Of a stretch of 64,000 nt of DNA, positions 1 to 12,667 are shown one piece after another; position 1 is the first letter of the stretch, and each line of letters begins with the position of its first letter. Position numbers and translations under genes: made by a program. The notes below the pieces were generated by a model. It was not told the origin of the DNA and ran no database searches. It saw nothing but the letters and a program-made list of their open reading frames with translations. This stretch comes from Mycolicibacter sp. MU0102 (GTDB lineage: Bacteria > Actinomycetota > Actinomycetes > Mycobacteriales > Mycobacteriaceae): the NCBI RefSeq assembly GCF_963378105.1, contig NZ_OY726398.1, forward strand, positions 1-64,000, given 5' to 3'.

Positions 1-9
1 TGTGGATAG
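1..9 (-). promoter_or_regulatory. DnaA box-like site upstream of dnaA
   Basis: The reverse complement reads CTATCCACA, one mismatch from the TTATCCACA DnaA box. It lies 70 bp before the dnaA start, where DnaA autoregulation or origin binding is known in related bacteria. The window begins here, so the rest of the dnaA promoter is not visible. Confidence 0.45.
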
Positions 10-78
10 CATGTCCCTGTACGGCATCCTGACACTGCGGTGCCAGGCCAGACGGCGTCGAACCAGGGGGATGGGGCT

Positions 79-1548
79 TTGAGTGAGGACCCCGGCACTG
101 CCTTCCTCAGTCTCTGGGACGAGGTAGTCGCCGAACTCAACGGTGAAGCCCCGCCAACCAACGGTGCTGCTCCGACGTTGACCCCCCAGCAGAAGGCCTG
201 GCTCAAGCTGGTCCACCCGCTGGCCATCGTCGAGGGCTTCGCGCTGCTGGCGGTTCCGAGCAGCTTCGTCCAAAACGAGATCGAACGGCATCTGCGGACC
301 CAGATCACCGATGCACTCAGCCGGCGCCTCGGTCACGCCATCGAGCTCGGGGTTCGGATCTCGCCGCAAACCGCGGAGGAACAACCGAGCACATCGAGCA
401 CCGACAGCGGTGTAGAGGTACGCGCCGACGAAGAAGACGACGACACCACCGACGTCGAATACGACTGGCCTAACTACTTCACCGAACGGCCTAGTGAGGA
501 CTCCCCTACCGCCGACGGCGCGAGCCTCAACCGGCGCTATACGTTCGACACCTTCGTCATCGGCACCTCCAACCGGTTCGCCCATGCCGCCGCGCTCGCC
601 ATCGCCGAAGCACCCGCACGCGCCTACAACCCCCTCTTCATCTGGGGTGAATCCGGTCTGGGTAAGACTCACCTGCTGCACGCGGCCGGCAACTACACCC
701 AGCGACTCTTCCCCGGGATGCGGGTCAAGTACGTCTCCACCGAAGAGTTCACCAACGACTTCATCAACTCTCTCCGCGACGACCGCAAGGTGGCGTTCAA
801 GCGCAGCTACCGCGACATCGATGTCCTGCTCGTCGATGACATCCAGTTCATCGAGGGTAAAGAAGGTATCCAGGAAGAGTTCTTCCATACCTTCAACACG
901 TTGCACAACGCCAATAAGCAGATCGTGATCACGTCCGATCGGGCGCCGAAACAGCTTGCCACTCTTGAGGATCGGCTTCGTACCCGTTTCGAGTGGGGCT
1001 TGATCACTGACGTCCAGCCGCCGGATCTGGAGACCCGGATCGCCATTTTGCGCAAGAAGGCGCAGATGGATCGCCTCGACGTGCCCGGCGACGTGCTCGA
1101 GCTCATCGCCACCAGCATCGAACGCAACATTCGCGAACTCGAGGGTGCACTGATCCGCGTCACCGCATTCGCCTCGCTCAACAAGACCCCGATCGACCGG
1201 GCGTTGGCCGAGATCGTGTTGCGTGACCTGATCGCCGACGCCAGCACCATGCAGATCAGCGCCGCGATCATCATGGCTGTCATCGCCGAGTACTTCGACA
1301 CCTCCGTCGAGGAACTACGCGGGCCCGGCAAGACCCGGCCCCTGGCGCAGTCCCGCCAGATCGCCATGTATCTGTGCCGGGAGCTCACTGACCTGTCACT
1401 GCCCAAGATCGGCCAGGCATTCGGTCGCGACCACACCACGGTGATGTACGCCGAACGCAAGATCCGCGGGGAGATGGCCGAGCGTCGCGAGGTCTTCGAT
1501 CAAGTCAAAGAGCTCACCACCCGGATCCGGCAGCGCGCCAAGCGCTGA
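79..1548 (+). CDS. dnaA: Chromosomal replication initiator protein DnaA
   Basis: DnaA binds DnaA boxes in oriC, opens the duplex and helps load the replicative helicase. The 489-residue protein shows the N-terminal interaction domain, an acidic variable linker (about residues 105-140), the AAA+ domain with Walker A GESGLGKT (about 190-197) and Walker [10 protein letters not shown], and the C-terminal helix-turn-helix with the GRDHTTV signature. I chose the TTG at 79: it follows a purine-rich AGGGGGA with normal spacing, gives an N-terminus (SEDPG) like the mycobacterial protein, and M. tuberculosis dnaA also starts with TTG. An in-frame ATG-like start at 40 would add 13 unconserved residues. 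The gene is followed by oriC. Confidence 0.97.
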   Translation: MSEDPGTAFLSLWDEVVAELNGEAPPTNGAAPTLTPQQKAWLKLVHPLAIVEGFALLAVPSSFVQNEIERHLRTQITDALSRRLGHAIELGVRISPQTAEEQPSTSSTDSGVEVRADEEDDDTTDVEYDWPNYFTERPSEDSPTADGASLNRRYTFDTFVIGTSNRFAHAAALAIAEAPARAYNPLFIWGESGLGKTHLLHAAGNYTQRLFPGMRVKYVSTEEFTNDFINSLRDDRKVAFKRSYRDIDVLLVDDIQFIEGKEGIQEEFFHTFNTLHNANKQIVITSDRAPKQLATLEDRLRTRFEWGLITDVQPPDLETRIAILRKKAQMDRLDVPGDVLELIATSIERNIRELEGALIRVTAFASLNKTPIDRALAEIVLRDLIADASTMQISAAIIMAVIAEYFDTSVEELRGPGKTRPLAQSRQIAMYLCRELTDLSLPKIGQAFGRDHTTVMYAERKIRGEMAERREVFDQVKELTTRIRQRAKR

Positions 1549-2081
1549 TTCCCGGCTTTGTAGTCCGTCTTCTTACAAAAAACTTTGGACCCACTCGTAC
1601 CACCCGTCACGGTCGTGCCCTGTGGATACCGCTGCGGACAACCTGTCCACCATCCCGTAACGAACGATCAGTCGATCCACACCGGCTACTTCATACACAG
1701 CCGTGTCGGCCGGCCCGGGCGTGTCATTCACTGCTCCTCCCCAACCCCGTGCCCCTGCTCAGCAGCGACGATGCCACGCTGTGCCCAGCATCCACAGGAC
1801 TTACTACTAATACTGGGAGTTATCCCTCGATTCTTTTTAAAAACAGGTCGTTGGGGATTCGCGTCAACCCGGGCTGTTCACAACCGGCCAGCCGCGTCCG
1901 TGGCCAAGGCCATGCTGAGCCGGTCGGTGTCGAGGTTTAACTTTCAAGAAGGCCGTCCAGGCTCTACGGTTGGTGACCTACCGCTCTTACACTTCGGCGT
2001 GGGGCGTTACACGGCCGCGGGTGGGGGTGTTCACCAGTCGCCGCAGAGTAGAGCTCGATATCGGGGTGACGAGAGGACGTT
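1549..2081. other. oriC: Origin of replication oriC (dnaA-dnaN intergenic region)
   Basis: This 533-bp gap between dnaA and dnaN has no convincing ORF. Near-consensus DnaA boxes cluster at 1621-1629 (reverse, GTATCCACA), 1633-1641 (reverse, TTGTCCGCA), 1642-1650 (CTGTCCACC) and 1673-1681 (CGATCCACA). Weaker ones lie at 1788-1796 (GCATCCACA) and 1874-1882 (CTGTTCACA). An A+T-rich stretch at about 1800-1845, containing a run of T then A, stands out from the GC-rich surroundings and is the best candidate for the unwinding element. The degenerate boxes around an AT-rich patch are typical of mycobacterial oriC. The dnaN promoter must also lie here. Confidence 0.92.
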
Positions 2082-3278
2082 ATGGACGCGGCGACCACGA
2101 ACGCGGGTCTGACCGACTTGAAGTTCCGCCTGGACCGGGATGACTTCGCTGACGCGGTGGCGTGGGTGGCGAAGTCTCTGCCGGCCCGGCCTACGGTGCC
2201 ACTGTTGGCCGGCGTGCTGCTGACAGGTTCCGACAACGGTCTGACCGTGTCCGGATTCGATTACGAAGTCTCCGCCGAAGTTCAGCTTGCGGCTGAGATC
2301 GCTTCTCCCGGAAGCGTTTTGGTATCAGGTCGACTGCTCTCGGATATCACCAGGGCACTGCCGGCCAAGCCTGTCGAAGTTCAGGTCGAGTCCACCCGGG
2401 TCTCCTTGACCTGTGGGAATGCGCGATTCTCGCTGCCGACCATGACGGTCGAGGATTACCCCACTCTGCCGACACTGCCCGACGAAACCGGCGTGTTGTC
2501 CTCAGATGTGTTCGCCGAGGCCATCGGCCAGGTAGCCGTGGCTGCCGGCCGCGACGACACGCTGCCCATGTTGACCGGCATCCGTGTCGAAATCTCTGGT
2601 AACACAGTGGTTTTGGCTGCCACCGACCGTTTCCGCCTGGCTGTTCGAGAGTTGAGTTGGTCCGCCGCACCAGGTACCGAAGCGGCGGTATTGGTTCCGG
2701 CGAAGACCCTCGCCGAAGCAGCCAAAGCCAGCAGCGACGGCAACGAAGTGCATCTGGCCCTGGGCGCTGGTGCGTCGGTCGGCAACGAGGGCCTGCTGGG
2801 CATCACCAGCGCTGGAAAGCGCAGCACCACTCGACTGTTGGACGCCGAATTCCCGAAATTCCGGCAGCTGCTGCCCAGCGAGCATCTGGCCGTCGCCACC
2901 ATCGGTGTTGCGGAGCTCACCGAGGCGATCAAGCGTGTGGCATTGGTGGCCGACCGGGGCGCCCAGGTGCGTCTGGAGTTGTCCGAGGGCACTCTGCGAC
3001 TGTCGGCGGGGGCGGAAGATGTCGGTCGTGCCGAGGAGGATCTGCCGATCGACTTCGTCGGCGAGCCGTTGACCATCGCATTCAACCCGACCTACCTCAC
3101 AGACGGGTTGGGATCGCTGCACAGCGAGAAGGTGTCGATGGGTTTCACGGATCCGAAGAAGCCGGCGGTACTGCGCCCGGCCAGTGCGGAAGACCCCGCG
3201 CTGATCGGTGACGGTCCGTTCCCGGCGGTGCCGTCGGATTACGTCTACCTGTTGATGCCGGTTCGCTTGCCCGGCTAA
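2082..3278 (+). CDS. dnaN: DNA polymerase III beta subunit (sliding clamp)
   Basis: DnaN forms the ring-shaped processivity clamp that tethers DNA polymerase III and repair enzymes to DNA. The 398 residues match the family length and show three repeated clamp domains, with the typical ending [11 protein letters not shown] that forms part of the protein-binding face. The ATG at 2082 is preceded by GAGAGGA at 2071-2077, a good ribosome-binding site. It sits between oriC and recF, the standard bacterial order. Confidence 0.97.
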   Translation: MDAATTNAGLTDLKFRLDRDDFADAVAWVAKSLPARPTVPLLAGVLLTGSDNGLTVSGFDYEVSAEVQLAAEIASPGSVLVSGRLLSDITRALPAKPVEVQVESTRVSLTCGNARFSLPTMTVEDYPTLPTLPDETGVLSSDVFAEAIGQVAVAAGRDDTLPMLTGIRVEISGNTVVLAATDRFRLAVRELSWSAAPGTEAAVLVPAKTLAEAAKASSDGNEVHLALGAGASVGNEGLLGITSAGKRSTTRLLDAEFPKFRQLLPSEHLAVATIGVAELTEAIKRVALVADRGAQVRLELSEGTLRLSAGAEDVGRAEEDLPIDFVGEPLTIAFNPTYLTDGLGSLHSEKVSMGFTDPKKPAVLRPASAEDPALIGDGPFPAVPSDYVYLLMPVRLPG

Positions 3279-3317
3279 TCGGCGCGGGCAGCGACGAGGG
3301 GAGGGGTTGGTTTCTCG

Positions 3318-4478
3318 GTGTATGTCCGCCACTTGGGCCTGCGGGATTTCCGGTCGTGGGCGCACGTCGAACTGGAACTGGAACCGGGCGCGACGGTGCT
3401 GGTCGGACCGAACGGCTTTGGCAAGACCAATCTCGTTGAAGCACTGTGGTATTCGTCCACTTTGGGATCACACCGGGTGGCCACGGACGCACCACTGATT
3501 CGATCGGGCGCCACCCGCGCCGTGGTTTCGACAATCGTGGTGAATGAAGGCCGCGAACTCGCGGTCGATCTGGAGATCGCCGCAGGTCGGGCCAACAAGG
3601 TGCGTCTCAACCGCGCGCCGGTGCGGCACGCCCGCGAAGTCGTGGGGGTGCTGCGTGCGGTGTTGTTCGCCCCGGAAGATCTGGCGTTGGTGCGCGGGGA
3701 TCCCGGTGAGCGCCGCCGTTATCTCGACGAATTGGCCAGCGTGCGCCGTCCGCGGATCGCCGGAGTGCGCGCCGATTACGACAAGGTGCTGCGACAGCGC
3801 ACCGCGCTGCTCAAAAGCGCCCCGGGAGCACTGCATCGCGGTGACCGAGCGGTGCTCGACACCCTCGACGTGTGGGATTCCCAATTGGCGCTGCACGGCG
3901 CGGAGTTGATGGCCGCCCGTATCGACCTGGTCAACCAGTTGGCGCCGGAAGTCGAGAAGGCCTATCAACTGCTGGCGCCCGGCACCAGAACCGCCGCGGT
4001 GGCCTATCGGCCGAAACTTGAGATCCCCATCGGTGCCGAGAACCAGGGCGCGGTCGAACTCCAAGAAGCCCTACTGGCGGAGTTGGCGCGCCGCCGCAGT
4101 GCGGAATTGGAACGCGGCGTGTGCCTGGTCGGCCCCCATCGCGACGAGCTGGAGTTGCGGCTCGGCGACCGACCGGTGAAAGGCTTTGCCAGCCATGGCG
4201 AATCATGGTCGATGGCTCTGGCGCTGCGACTGGCTTCCTATGAACTACTCCGCAGCGAAGGCGCCGAACCTGTGCTGTTGCTCGACGATGTTTTCGCCGA
4301 ACTGGACGCCGCGCGGCGCCGGGCGCTGGCCAGCGTCGCCGCGTCCGCAGAGCAGGTCTTGATCACCGCCGCCGTCCCCGATGACATCCCCGCCGACTGG
4401 CAAGCCCGCCACATTCGTATCGCGGTGACCGAGGGCGACGAGGGCAGGGTGTCGGAACTGAAGGACGATGCCTCGTGA
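3318..4478 (+). CDS. recF: DNA replication and repair protein RecF
   Basis: RecF is an SMC-like ATPase that helps load RecA at single-strand gaps and collapsed forks. The 386-residue protein begins with the typical [14 protein letters not shown], has Walker [10 protein letters not shown] at about residues 32-40, the ABC-type signature region KGFASHGE, and Walker [12 protein letters not shown] near 320. Translation starts at GTG 3318, which gives the conserved N-terminus. It lies 39 bp after dnaN, and its stop overlaps the next start by four bases, so the two are probably translationally coupled. Confidence 0.96.
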   Translation: MYVRHLGLRDFRSWAHVELELEPGATVLVGPNGFGKTNLVEALWYSSTLGSHRVATDAPLIRSGATRAVVSTIVVNEGRELAVDLEIAAGRANKVRLNRAPVRHAREVVGVLRAVLFAPEDLALVRGDPGERRRYLDELASVRRPRIAGVRADYDKVLRQRTALLKSAPGALHRGDRAVLDTLDVWDSQLALHGAELMAARIDLVNQLAPEVEKAYQLLAPGTRTAAVAYRPKLEIPIGAENQGAVELQEALLAELARRRSAELERGVCLVGPHRDELELRLGDRPVKGFASHGESWSMALALRLASYELLRSEGAEPVLLLDDVFAELDAARRRALASVAASAEQVLITAAVPDDIPADWQARHIRIAVTEGDEGRVSELKDDAS

Positions 4479-5053
4479 CCGACTCGGACAAATCCCAAGA
4501 CGAGCCGGCCCTGCAGCCACCGGCGCACCTGGCCGGCCTGACCGGCATGGACCTTGTCCGCCGGACGCTGGCCGAAGCGCGGGAAGCTGCCCGCAGTCAG
4601 GGCAAAGACGTCGGCCAAGGCCGCCGGGCGCCGCTGCGCCGCCGTACCCCGGGCGCCGGTGGTGGACGCCGCAGCTGGTCGGGGCCGGGACCAGATCGCC
4701 GGGATCCCCAGAGCTTTGGTGCGGCCACCCGCGACCTTGCCCAATCCCGAGGCTGGTCTGCCCAGGTCGCCGAAGGCACAGTGCTGGGTCAGTGGCGCTC
4801 CGTGGTCGGTGACGACATCGCCTCGCACGCAACTCCGACCCGGCTCTCCGACGGGGTGCTCAGCGTCGCGGCCGAATCGACGGCCTGGGCTACCCAGTTA
4901 CGCCTGGTCCAGGCCCAGTTGCTGGCCAAGATCGCCGCCGCCGTCGGTGACGGCGTGGTCAAGACGCTCAAGATCACCGGTCCGACGGCCCCGTCCTGGC
5001 GCAAAGGGCCGCTACACGTCTCCGGTCGGGGTCCGCGCGACACCTACGGCTGA
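4475..5053 (+). CDS. dciA: DciA-type helicase operator (DUF721)
   Basis: This matches the protein encoded between recF and gyrB in mycobacteria (Rv0004 position). The DUF721/DciA family is implicated in loading or operating the replicative helicase DnaB. The 192 residues have a basic, Gly/Pro/Arg-rich linker (about 35-75) followed by the DUF721 domain, including the [15 protein letters not shown] segment and a conserved tryptophan in the ESTAWATQL motif. The GTG start overlaps the recF stop in GTGA. Family assignment is by recognised motifs and gene context. Confidence 0.88.
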   Translation: MTDSDKSQDEPALQPPAHLAGLTGMDLVRRTLAEAREAARSQGKDVGQGRRAPLRRRTPGAGGGRRSWSGPGPDRRDPQSFGAATRDLAQSRGWSAQVAEGTVLGQWRSVVGDDIASHATPTRLSDGVLSVAAESTAWATQLRLVQAQLLAKIAAAVGDGVVKTLKITGPTAPSWRKGPLHVSGRGPRDTYG

Positions 5054-5184
5054 GCCGCCGCCGGAATCTGGCGGCTGTGTGGCGCTACGAGCAAAAAAAT
5101 CGCTCCGGCCACCGGCCGGACACGAGGCAAACCGCGATATCGACGCCACGGCGCAATCAGGTAGGCAGAAACACCCGAAGAAAA

Positions 5185-7304
<2,120 letters not shown>

Positions 7305-7386
7305 CGATGTAGGCCGATGTTCCAGTGACGTCGGCGAGATATCGCGACATCTGACCTGACTGACTTCTTCACAGAACGAGGAATAG

Positions 7387-9882
7387 ATGACAGACACGAC
7401 GCTGCCACCCGGAGACGACTCGGTGGACCGGATCGAGCCGGTCGACATCCAGCAGGAGATGCAGCGCAGCTACATCGACTACGCCATGAGCGTGATCGTG
7501 GGCCGTGCCCTTCCCGAAGTGCGTGACGGCCTCAAGCCGGTGCACCGCCGGGTCCTCTACGCGATGTATGACTCCGGGTTCCGGCCGGACCGCAGTCACG
7601 CGAAATCCGCACGGTCGGTTGCCGAGACGATGGGCAACTACCACCCGCACGGTGACGCCTCGATCTACGACACCCTGGTTCGGATGGCCCAGCCGTGGTC
7701 GCTGCGCTACCCGCTTGTCGACGGCCAGGGCAACTTCGGTTCACCGGGCAACGACCCCGCGGCCGCCATGCGTTACACCGAGGCCCGGTTGACCCCGCTG
7801 GCCATGGAGATGCTGCGCGAAATCGACGAGGAAACAGTCGATTTCGTTCCGAACTACGACGGTCGGGTGCAAGAGCCGACCGTGCTGCCCAGCCGATTCC
7901 CGAACCTGCTGGCCAACGGTTCCGGCGGTATCGCGGTCGGTATGGCGACCAACATCCCGCCGCACAACCTGCGCGAACTCGCCGAAGCGGTGTTCTGGTG
8001 CCTGGAAAACCACGAAGCCGATGAAGAGACCACCCTCGAAGCGATGATGGAGCGGGTCAAGGGCCCGGACTTCCCCACTTCCGGTCTGATCGTCGGTTCC
8101 CAGGGCATCAGCGACGCCTACCGCACGGGTCGCGGATCCATCCGGATGCGCGGTGTGGTCGAGATCGAGGAGGACTCGCGCGGGCGAGCACTGCTGGTCA
8201 TCACCGAGCTGCCGTATCAGGTCAACCACGACAACTTCATCACGTCGATCGCCGAGCAGGTGCGCGACGGGAAGTTGGTGGGAATCGCCAACATTGAAGA
8301 CCAGAGCAGTGACCGCGTCGGTCTGCGCATCGTCGTGGAGATCAAGCGCGACGCGGTTGCCAAGGTGGTGCTGAACAACCTCTACAAGCACACCCAGCTG
8401 CAGACCAGCTTCGGCGCCAACATGCTCTCGATCGTCGACGGGGTGCCGCGCACCCTGCGGCTGGATCAGATGATCCGTTACTACGTGGCGCATCAGCTGG
8501 ACGTCATCATTCGGCGCACCCGCTACCGGCTCCGCAAGGCCGAGGAGCGCGCCCACATCCTGCGCGGTCTGGTCAAAGCGCTCGATGCTCTCGACGAGGT
8601 GATCGCCCTGATCCGGGCATCGCAGACCGTCGACATCGCTCGCCAGGGCCTGATCGACCTGCTTGATATCGATGACATTCAGGCACAAGCGATTTTGGAC
8701 ATGCAGCTGCGCCGGCTGGCCGCGCTGGAACGCCAGAAGATCATCGATGAATTGGCCAAGATCGAGGCCGAGATCGCTGACCTGAAGGACATCCTGGAAA
8801 AGCCGGAGCGGCAGCGCGCGATTGTGCACGACGAGTTGGCTGAGCTCGTCGAGAAGTTCGGCGATGACCGGCGGACCCGGATCATCGCCGCCGACGGTGA
8901 CGTCGCCGACGAGGATCTGATTGCCCGCGAGGACGTCGTCGTCACCATCACCGAGACCGGCTACGCCAAGCGCACCAAGACCGATCTGTACCGCAGCCAG
9001 AAGCGGGGCGGCAAGGGCGTACAGGGCGCGGGCCTCAAGCAGGACGACATCGTCGCGCACTTCTTCGTCTGCTCCACGCACGACTGGATCCTGTTCTTCA
9101 CCACGCAGGGCCGGGTGTACCGAGCCAAGGCTTACGAACTGCCCGAGGCGTTGCGCACCGCACGCGGCCAGCACGTCGCCAACCTGTTGGCCTTCCAGCC
9201 CGAAGAGCGGATCGCTCAGGTCATCCAGATCAAGAGCTACGAGGACGCGCCATACCTGGTGCTGGCCACCCGCAACGGGCTGGTCAAGAAGTCCAAGCTG
9301 ACCGACTTCGACTCGAACCGGTCCGGCGGCATTGTCGCGATCAACCTGCGTGACGGGGACGAACTGGTGGGCGCGGTGCTGTGCTCCGCCGAGGAAGACC
9401 TGCTACTGGTGTCGGCGAACGGTCAATCCATCCGGTTCTCGGCGACCGACGAGGCGCTGCGGCCGATGGGCCGCGCCACCTCCGGTGTGCAGGGCATGCG
9501 GTTCAACGCCGATGATCGGCTGCTGTCGCTCAACGTGGTCCGCGAGGACACCTATCTACTGGTGGCCACGGCAGGCGGGTACGCCAAGCGAACGGCAATC
9601 GAGGAGTACACCGCGCAGGGTCGCGGCGGCAAGGGAATCCTGACCATTCAGTACGATTCGCGGCGAGGCCGCCTGGTCGGGGCCCTGATCGTCGATGACG
9701 AGAGTGAGCTCTACGCAATCACCTCCGGCGGCGGCGTGATTCGCACCGCGGCCCGGCAGGTTCGCAAGGCTGGACGGCAGACCAAGGGCGTTCGGTTGAT
9801 GAACTTGGGTGAGGGCGACACACTGATAGCGATTGCGCGGAACGCCGACGAAGAGGCGGCCGACGAGGACTCGGGTAGCTAA
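7387..9882 (+). CDS. gyrA: DNA gyrase subunit A
   Basis: GyrA is the DNA breakage-reunion subunit of gyrase and the fluoroquinolone target. The 831 residues include the catalytic tyrosine at about residue 130 in [10 protein letters not shown]. The quinolone-resistance-determining segment GDASIYDT has A91, S92 and D95 (one higher than M. tuberculosis numbering), with Thr rather than Ser at the polymorphic position 96. The C-terminal wrapping domain has the GyrA box QKRGGKG and a second GRGGKG motif. No intein interrupts the gene. The ATG at 7387 follows a GAGG site and lies 82 bp after gyrB. Confidence 0.97.
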   Translation: MTDTTLPPGDDSVDRIEPVDIQQEMQRSYIDYAMSVIVGRALPEVRDGLKPVHRRVLYAMYDSGFRPDRSHAKSARSVAETMGNYHPHGDASIYDTLVRMAQPWSLRYPLVDGQGNFGSPGNDPAAAMRYTEARLTPLAMEMLREIDEETVDFVPNYDGRVQEPTVLPSRFPNLLANGSGGIAVGMATNIPPHNLRELAEAVFWCLENHEADEETTLEAMMERVKGPDFPTSGLIVGSQGISDAYRTGRGSIRMRGVVEIEEDSRGRALLVITELPYQVNHDNFITSIAEQVRDGKLVGIANIEDQSSDRVGLRIVVEIKRDAVAKVVLNNLYKHTQLQTSFGANMLSIVDGVPRTLRLDQMIRYYVAHQLDVIIRRTRYRLRKAEERAHILRGLVKALDALDEVIALIRASQTVDIARQGLIDLLDIDDIQAQAILDMQLRRLAALERQKIIDELAKIEAEIADLKDILEKPERQRAIVHDELAELVEKFGDDRRTRIIAADGDVADEDLIAREDVVVTITETGYAKRTKTDLYRSQKRGGKGVQGAGLKQDDIVAHFFVCSTHDWILFFTTQGRVYRAKAYELPEALRTARGQHVANLLAFQPEERIAQVIQIKSYEDAPYLVLATRNGLVKKSKLTDFDSNRSGGIVAINLRDGDELVGAVLCSAEEDLLLVSANGQSIRFSATDEALRPMGRATSGVQGMRFNADDRLLSLNVVREDTYLLVATAGGYAKRTAIEEYTAQGRGGKGILTIQYDSRRGRLVGALIVDDESELYAITSGGGVIRTAARQVRKAGRQTKGVRLMNLGEGDTLIAIARNADEEAADEDSGS

Positions 9883-9938
9883 ACCCGACGTCAGACCCGG
9901 CCGCGGCGCGGTGGGGATACGCAGGTAAGGAGTCGTGG

Positions 9939-10787
9939 GTGAGCGCACCGAACGAGCCGGGGCACCCGGGCAACGGGGGCAAGGCGGAGCCGGCCGGAAC
10001 CGGTCCGGCCGAGCCGGGTCAACGGCCCCCGGGCCGTCCCGGCCGGATCACCGAGACCGGGGAAGCCCCGCCGTGGCAACGCGGCGGCCAAGCCCGTCCG
10101 CCGGCACCGGCTCGGCCCGGAGACGGCGGGGCGCACTCCTCCGGCGTTGACGAGCGGATACGCCGGTTCGTCTCCGGTACGGCTGCCCCGACAGCGCCTC
10201 CCGCGCCCGGCGCGCCCCAGCAGGCCCCGGCCAAGCCCCCGGCTGCGGCCAAGCCGCCGGCCCAGCCCGCCAAACCACCGGCTCAACCGGCCAAGCCGGC
10301 CGCCAAGGTCGCGCCACCGGTGAAGCCCGCCCAGCCCGACGACGCCTACGCCAGCGAGCTGCCAGATCTGTCAGAACCGGCGCAGCGGCGGTCTCAGGCC
10401 CGTCGCCCCCAGGTGTCGGCGGGCCCGCGCGGTCCGCTGCGCGCCAGCATGCAGATTCGCCGGATCGACCCCTGGAGCGCGCTCAAGGTGTCGTTGCTGC
10501 TGTCGACGGCGCTGTTCTTCGTCTGGATGATCGCGGTGGCGGTGCTGTACGTCGCTTTGGGCGCCATGGGCGTCTGGAGCAAGCTGAACAGCAATGTGGG
10601 CGACCTGTTGACCAACAACAGCGCCGCCGAACTGGTTTCCGCCGGTTCGATTTTCGGCGGCGCCGCGCTGATCGGGCTGGTGAATGTCGTGGTCCTGACC
10701 GCGATGGCCACCCTCGGCGTGGTGATCTACAACCTCACCACAGACGTGGTCGGCGGTGTGGAGGTAACCCTGGCCGACCGGGACTGA
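9939..10787 (+). CDS. DUF3566 transmembrane protein (Rv0007-like)
   Basis: This has the position and architecture of M. tuberculosis Rv0007. A disordered N-terminal half rich in Pro, Ala, Gly and Lys (about residues 1-165) contains imperfect KPPAQPA repeats. A DUF3566 region with two hydrophobic segments (about 185-212 and 233-265) follows. It is probably an inner-membrane protein; its function is not known to me. The GTG start at 9939 has an AAGGAG site at 9927-9932. It follows gyrA on the same strand by 56 bp and may be co-transcribed. Confidence 0.85.
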   Translation: MSAPNEPGHPGNGGKAEPAGTGPAEPGQRPPGRPGRITETGEAPPWQRGGQARPPAPARPGDGGAHSSGVDERIRRFVSGTAAPTAPPAPGAPQQAPAKPPAAAKPPAQPAKPPAQPAKPAAKVAPPVKPAQPDDAYASELPDLSEPAQRRSQARRPQVSAGPRGPLRASMQIRRIDPWSALKVSLLLSTALFFVWMIAVAVLYVALGAMGVWSKLNSNVGDLLTNNSAAELVSAGSIFGGAALIGLVNVVVLTAMATLGVVIYNLTTDVVGGVEVTLADRD

Positions 10788-10819
10788 TCGACCGCCTGCC
10801 CTGGCCTTTTAGTCGCATT

Positions 10820-10849
10820 TTGGTCGGGGGACGTTTGGTGCGGTAATCT
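10820..10849 (+). promoter_or_regulatory. Possible tRNA-Ile/tRNA-Ala promoter
   Basis: TTGGTC (10820-10825) and TAATCT (10844-10849) are separated by 18 bp and end 22 bp before the tRNA-Ile gene. The spacing and position suit a SigA-type promoter for the tRNA pair. No experimental signal is visible. Confidence 0.35.
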
Positions 10850-10871
10850 CGCTCGGTCGTCAGACAATTAC

Positions 10872-10945
10872 GGGCCTATAGCTCAGGTGGTTAGAGCGCT
10901 TCGCTGATAACGAAGAGGTCGGAGGTTCGAGTCCTCCTAGGCCCA
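10872..10945 (+). tRNA. ileT: tRNA-Ile (GAT anticodon)
   Basis: The 74-nt sequence folds as a cloverleaf. The acceptor arms GGGCCTA and TAGGCCC pair perfectly, the D-arm contains AGCTCAGGTGGTTAGAGC, the anticodon GAT is at 10906-10908, and the T-arm contains GGTTCGAGTCC. The 3' CCA is not encoded. It is in the same place as the tRNA-Ile gene after Rv0007 in M. tuberculosis. Confidence 0.96.
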
Positions 10946-10957
10946 CGAGTCCCATCA

Positions 10958-11030
10958 GGGGCCTTAGCTCAGTTGGTAGAGCGCTGCCTTTGCAAGGCAG
11001 ATGTCAGGAGTTCGAATCTCCTAGGCTCCA
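10958..11030 (+). tRNA. alaT: tRNA-Ala (TGC anticodon)
   Basis: The 73-nt cloverleaf has acceptor arms GGGGCCT and AGGCTCC with one G-T wobble, a standard D-arm, the anticodon TGC at 10991-10993, and the T-loop sequence GTTCGAATCTC. CCA is not encoded. It lies only 12 nt after tRNA-Ile, so both probably come from one transcript. Confidence 0.96.
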
Positions 11031-11061
11031 CAATGCGATCGCGAAAGCGTCGCCCTGTGTA

Positions 11062-11487
11062 CTAAATCTTGTGCTGTGCGTCCACGCTCGGTGGGCGCGG
11101 CGACGACTCCTGCGGCCGGTTCGAGCGGCGGATCAATACCGCCACCACCCCGCCCGCCAGCAGTGCCGCGCCGGCGGCCGCCACGAGCACCCAGGATCGA
11201 CGAACATGGCGGCGGGGAGCGGTACCTTCCAACAGCTCCGGGAAGCCGGCGACGGCCTCTTGGGCGGCGGCCAATTCCCGGGCCGCGGCTTCGGCGGCCT
11301 CGGCGACGCGATCGGACAGTTGGCTCTCCCGGTAGCGCCGGCGTAGCTCCACCGCCCCGCGGCGCACAGCGGCACCACTGAGACCCGCGGCGCCAAGCGC
11401 CACATCCACCGGCCCGCCAGCGCTATGGGCGAGGCCCCGTGTCAGGCGCTCTCGATGGGTCAGCGGGGTCTCGGTCGCCAGGCGCAT
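11062..11487 (-). CDS. cwsA: Cell wall synthesis protein CwsA
   Basis: CwsA is a small mycobacterial membrane protein reported to interact with Wag31 and CrgA and to affect polar growth and division. The 141-residue protein has the family layout: a short N-terminus, a helical Ala/Arg/Glu-rich region (about 45-85), one transmembrane helix (about 96-116) and a short basic tail. Its position between tRNA-Ala and ppiA on the opposite strand is that of Rv0008c. Assignment rests on this architecture plus synteny. Confidence 0.85.
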   Translation of the reverse strand: MRLATETPLTHRERLTRGLAHSAGGPVDVALGAAGLSGAAVRRGAVELRRRYRESQLSDRVAEAAEAAARELAAAQEAVAGFPELLEGTAPRRHVRRSWVLVAAAGAALLAGGVVAVLIRRSNRPQESSPRPPSVDAQHKI

Positions 11488-11526
11488 GGCACAACGCTAC
11501 CCGTGACGCAGCCCACCACGCCGCGA

Positions 11527-12075
11527 ATGGCAGACTGTGATGCCATGACCTCCAGCTCCATTGCCACCGCAACTGCCACGCTGCACACCAACCGCGGCGA
11601 CATCAAGATCGCGCTGTTCGGCAACCACGCTCCCAAGACCGTGGCCAACTTCGTCGGCCTGTCCCAGGGCACCAAGGAGTACTCGACCACCAACGCCTCC
11701 GGCGGCTCGTCGGGGCCGTTCTACGACGGCGCGGTGTTCCACCGGGTGATCAATGGCTTCATGATCCAGGGCGGCGACCCGACCGGTACCGGTCGCGGCG
11801 GCCCCGGCTACAAGTTCGAGGACGAGTTCCACCCCGAGCTGGTGTTCGACAAGCCCTACCTGCTGGCGATGGCCAACGCCGGACCGGGTACCAACGGCTC
11901 GCAGTTCTTCATCACCGTGGGCCAGACCCCGCACCTGAACCGCAAGCACACCATCTTCGGTGAGGTCGTGGACGCGGACTCGCAGGCCGTCGTGGACGCC
12001 ATCGCCACCACCGCGACCGACCGTGCCGACCGGCCCACCGAGCCCGTCGTCATCGAGTCGATCACCGTCGCCTAG
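11527..12075 (+). CDS. ppiA: Peptidyl-prolyl cis-trans isomerase (cyclophilin)
   Basis: A cyclophilin that catalyses proline cis-trans isomerisation during protein folding. The 182-residue protein covers the whole fold, with [31 protein letters not shown] and the active-site stretch [19 protein letters not shown] (cut here into family-standard motifs: catalytic Arg in FHRV, Gln-Phe in SQFFIT). No signal peptide is evident, so it is probably cytoplasmic. The ATG at 11527 gives MADCD, matching the M. tuberculosis start; ATG 11545 is an alternative. Neither has a strong ribosome-binding site. Confidence 0.95.
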   Translation: MADCDAMTSSSIATATATLHTNRGDIKIALFGNHAPKTVANFVGLSQGTKEYSTTNASGGSSGPFYDGAVFHRVINGFMIQGGDPTGTGRGGPGYKFEDEFHPELVFDKPYLLAMANAGPGTNGSQFFITVGQTPHLNRKHTIFGEVVDADSQAVVDAIATTATDRADRPTEPVVIESITVA

Positions 12076-12092
12076 CAGCGACGCGCAGCTGT

Positions 12093-12123
12093 TGTCAGCG
12101 GCCGGTGTAACCGGCCGCTGACA
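12093..12123. terminator. Bidirectional hairpin terminator between ppiA and the PH-domain gene
   Basis: A perfect 14-bp inverted repeat (TGTCAGCGGCCGGT, loop GTA, then its complement) lies 18 bp after the ppiA stop and overlaps the end of the convergent gene. There is no T-run, which is common for mycobacterial hairpin terminators. It could serve both converging transcripts. Confidence 0.7.
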
Positions 12124-12526
12124 GTACTTCAAACACATCGCGTGGGTCGGTTCCCAAATCCCACCGCGACAAGATCAGCAGCTCGTCATCGAGCGTCTCG
12201 ATCTCCAGTAGCCGATGCTTGCGCCCGATGCGCTGATACTCCGTGACCCGAAGCCGGGTAAGGCTGTCCGGGGTGAGCACTCGGGTACGCCACCAACCGC
12301 GCACCGCAAGGCCGTCGAACGTCAGCGCGAGCTTGGGCCGGGCCCGCCAAGACAACCCGGCAAACACCATCAGGCCGACTCCGGCAACGCTGGCCAGAAC
12401 ACGTCCTGGCGTATCTGTGGCGACCGTCACAGCGCCGATGGCTAATACCCCCCCGACAAGCGCGCAACCGGCGATTCCGCCGGCCGGTGGCGACCACTCC
12501 GTCTGCTCATGCCGGTCCTGAGTCAT
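12095..12526 (-). CDS. Small membrane PH-domain protein (Rv0010c-like)
   Basis: The 143-residue protein has two N-terminal hydrophobic segments (about residues 15-37 and 41-58) and then a bacterial PH-like domain containing WRARPKLALTFDGLAVRG and a WDLGTDPRDVFEVL segment. It corresponds by position to Rv0010c, a probable membrane protein of unknown function. It is transcribed toward ppiA. The region upstream of its start contains a DnaA-box cluster and a palindrome, described separately. Confidence 0.82.
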   Translation of the reverse strand: MTQDRHEQTEWSPPAGGIAGCALVGGVLAIGAVTVATDTPGRVLASVAGVGLMVFAGLSWRARPKLALTFDGLAVRGWWRTRVLTPDSLTRLRVTEYQRIGRKHRLLEIETLDDELLILSRWDLGTDPRDVFEVLSAAGYTGR

Positions 12527-12547
12527 TTCGACCTGCGGGTTTCAAAG

Positions 12548-12579
12548 TTATCTACAGGAGTTGTCCACAGTGGGGATAA
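12548..12579. promoter_or_regulatory. Cluster of three DnaA boxes outside oriC
   Basis: Within 32 bp there are TTATCTACA (12548-12556), a perfect TTGTCCACA (12561-12569) and, on the reverse strand, TTATCCCCA (12571-12579). This is closer to consensus than any box inside oriC here. The cluster lies 22-53 bp upstream of the PH-domain gene start and downstream of crgA. Confidence 0.6.
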
Positions 12580-12596
12580 ATCACATCGATGTGATT
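12579..12596. promoter_or_regulatory. Perfect 18-bp palindrome next to the DnaA boxes
   Basis: AATCACATCGATGTGATT is a perfect 18-bp palindrome directly abutting the last DnaA box. It is not the CRP consensus TGTGA-N6-TCACA, because the half-sites are in the opposite order, and it is not parS-like. It may be an operator for the PH-domain gene. Confidence 0.5.
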
Positions 12597-12667
12597 GAGC
12601 AATTGCTTGGTTGCCCAGCTGGCATCGGCGGCGGCCCGACATAACCGAAATACCGCGTCTGCGCAGC

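Noticed and set aside
1585..2112. Protein-coding frames within oriC
   Set aside because: They have no ribosome-binding site or recognisable domain and cover the DnaA boxes and AT-rich element.
7387..9882. A gyrA intein, known in several mycobacteria
   Set aside because: The gyrase A sequence runs continuously through the active-site tyrosine region with normal length, so no intein is inserted.
12579..12596. CRP/FNR-type binding site
   Set aside because: The half-sites are TCACA then TGTGA, the reverse of the CRP order TGTGA-N6-TCACA, so it does not match that consensus.
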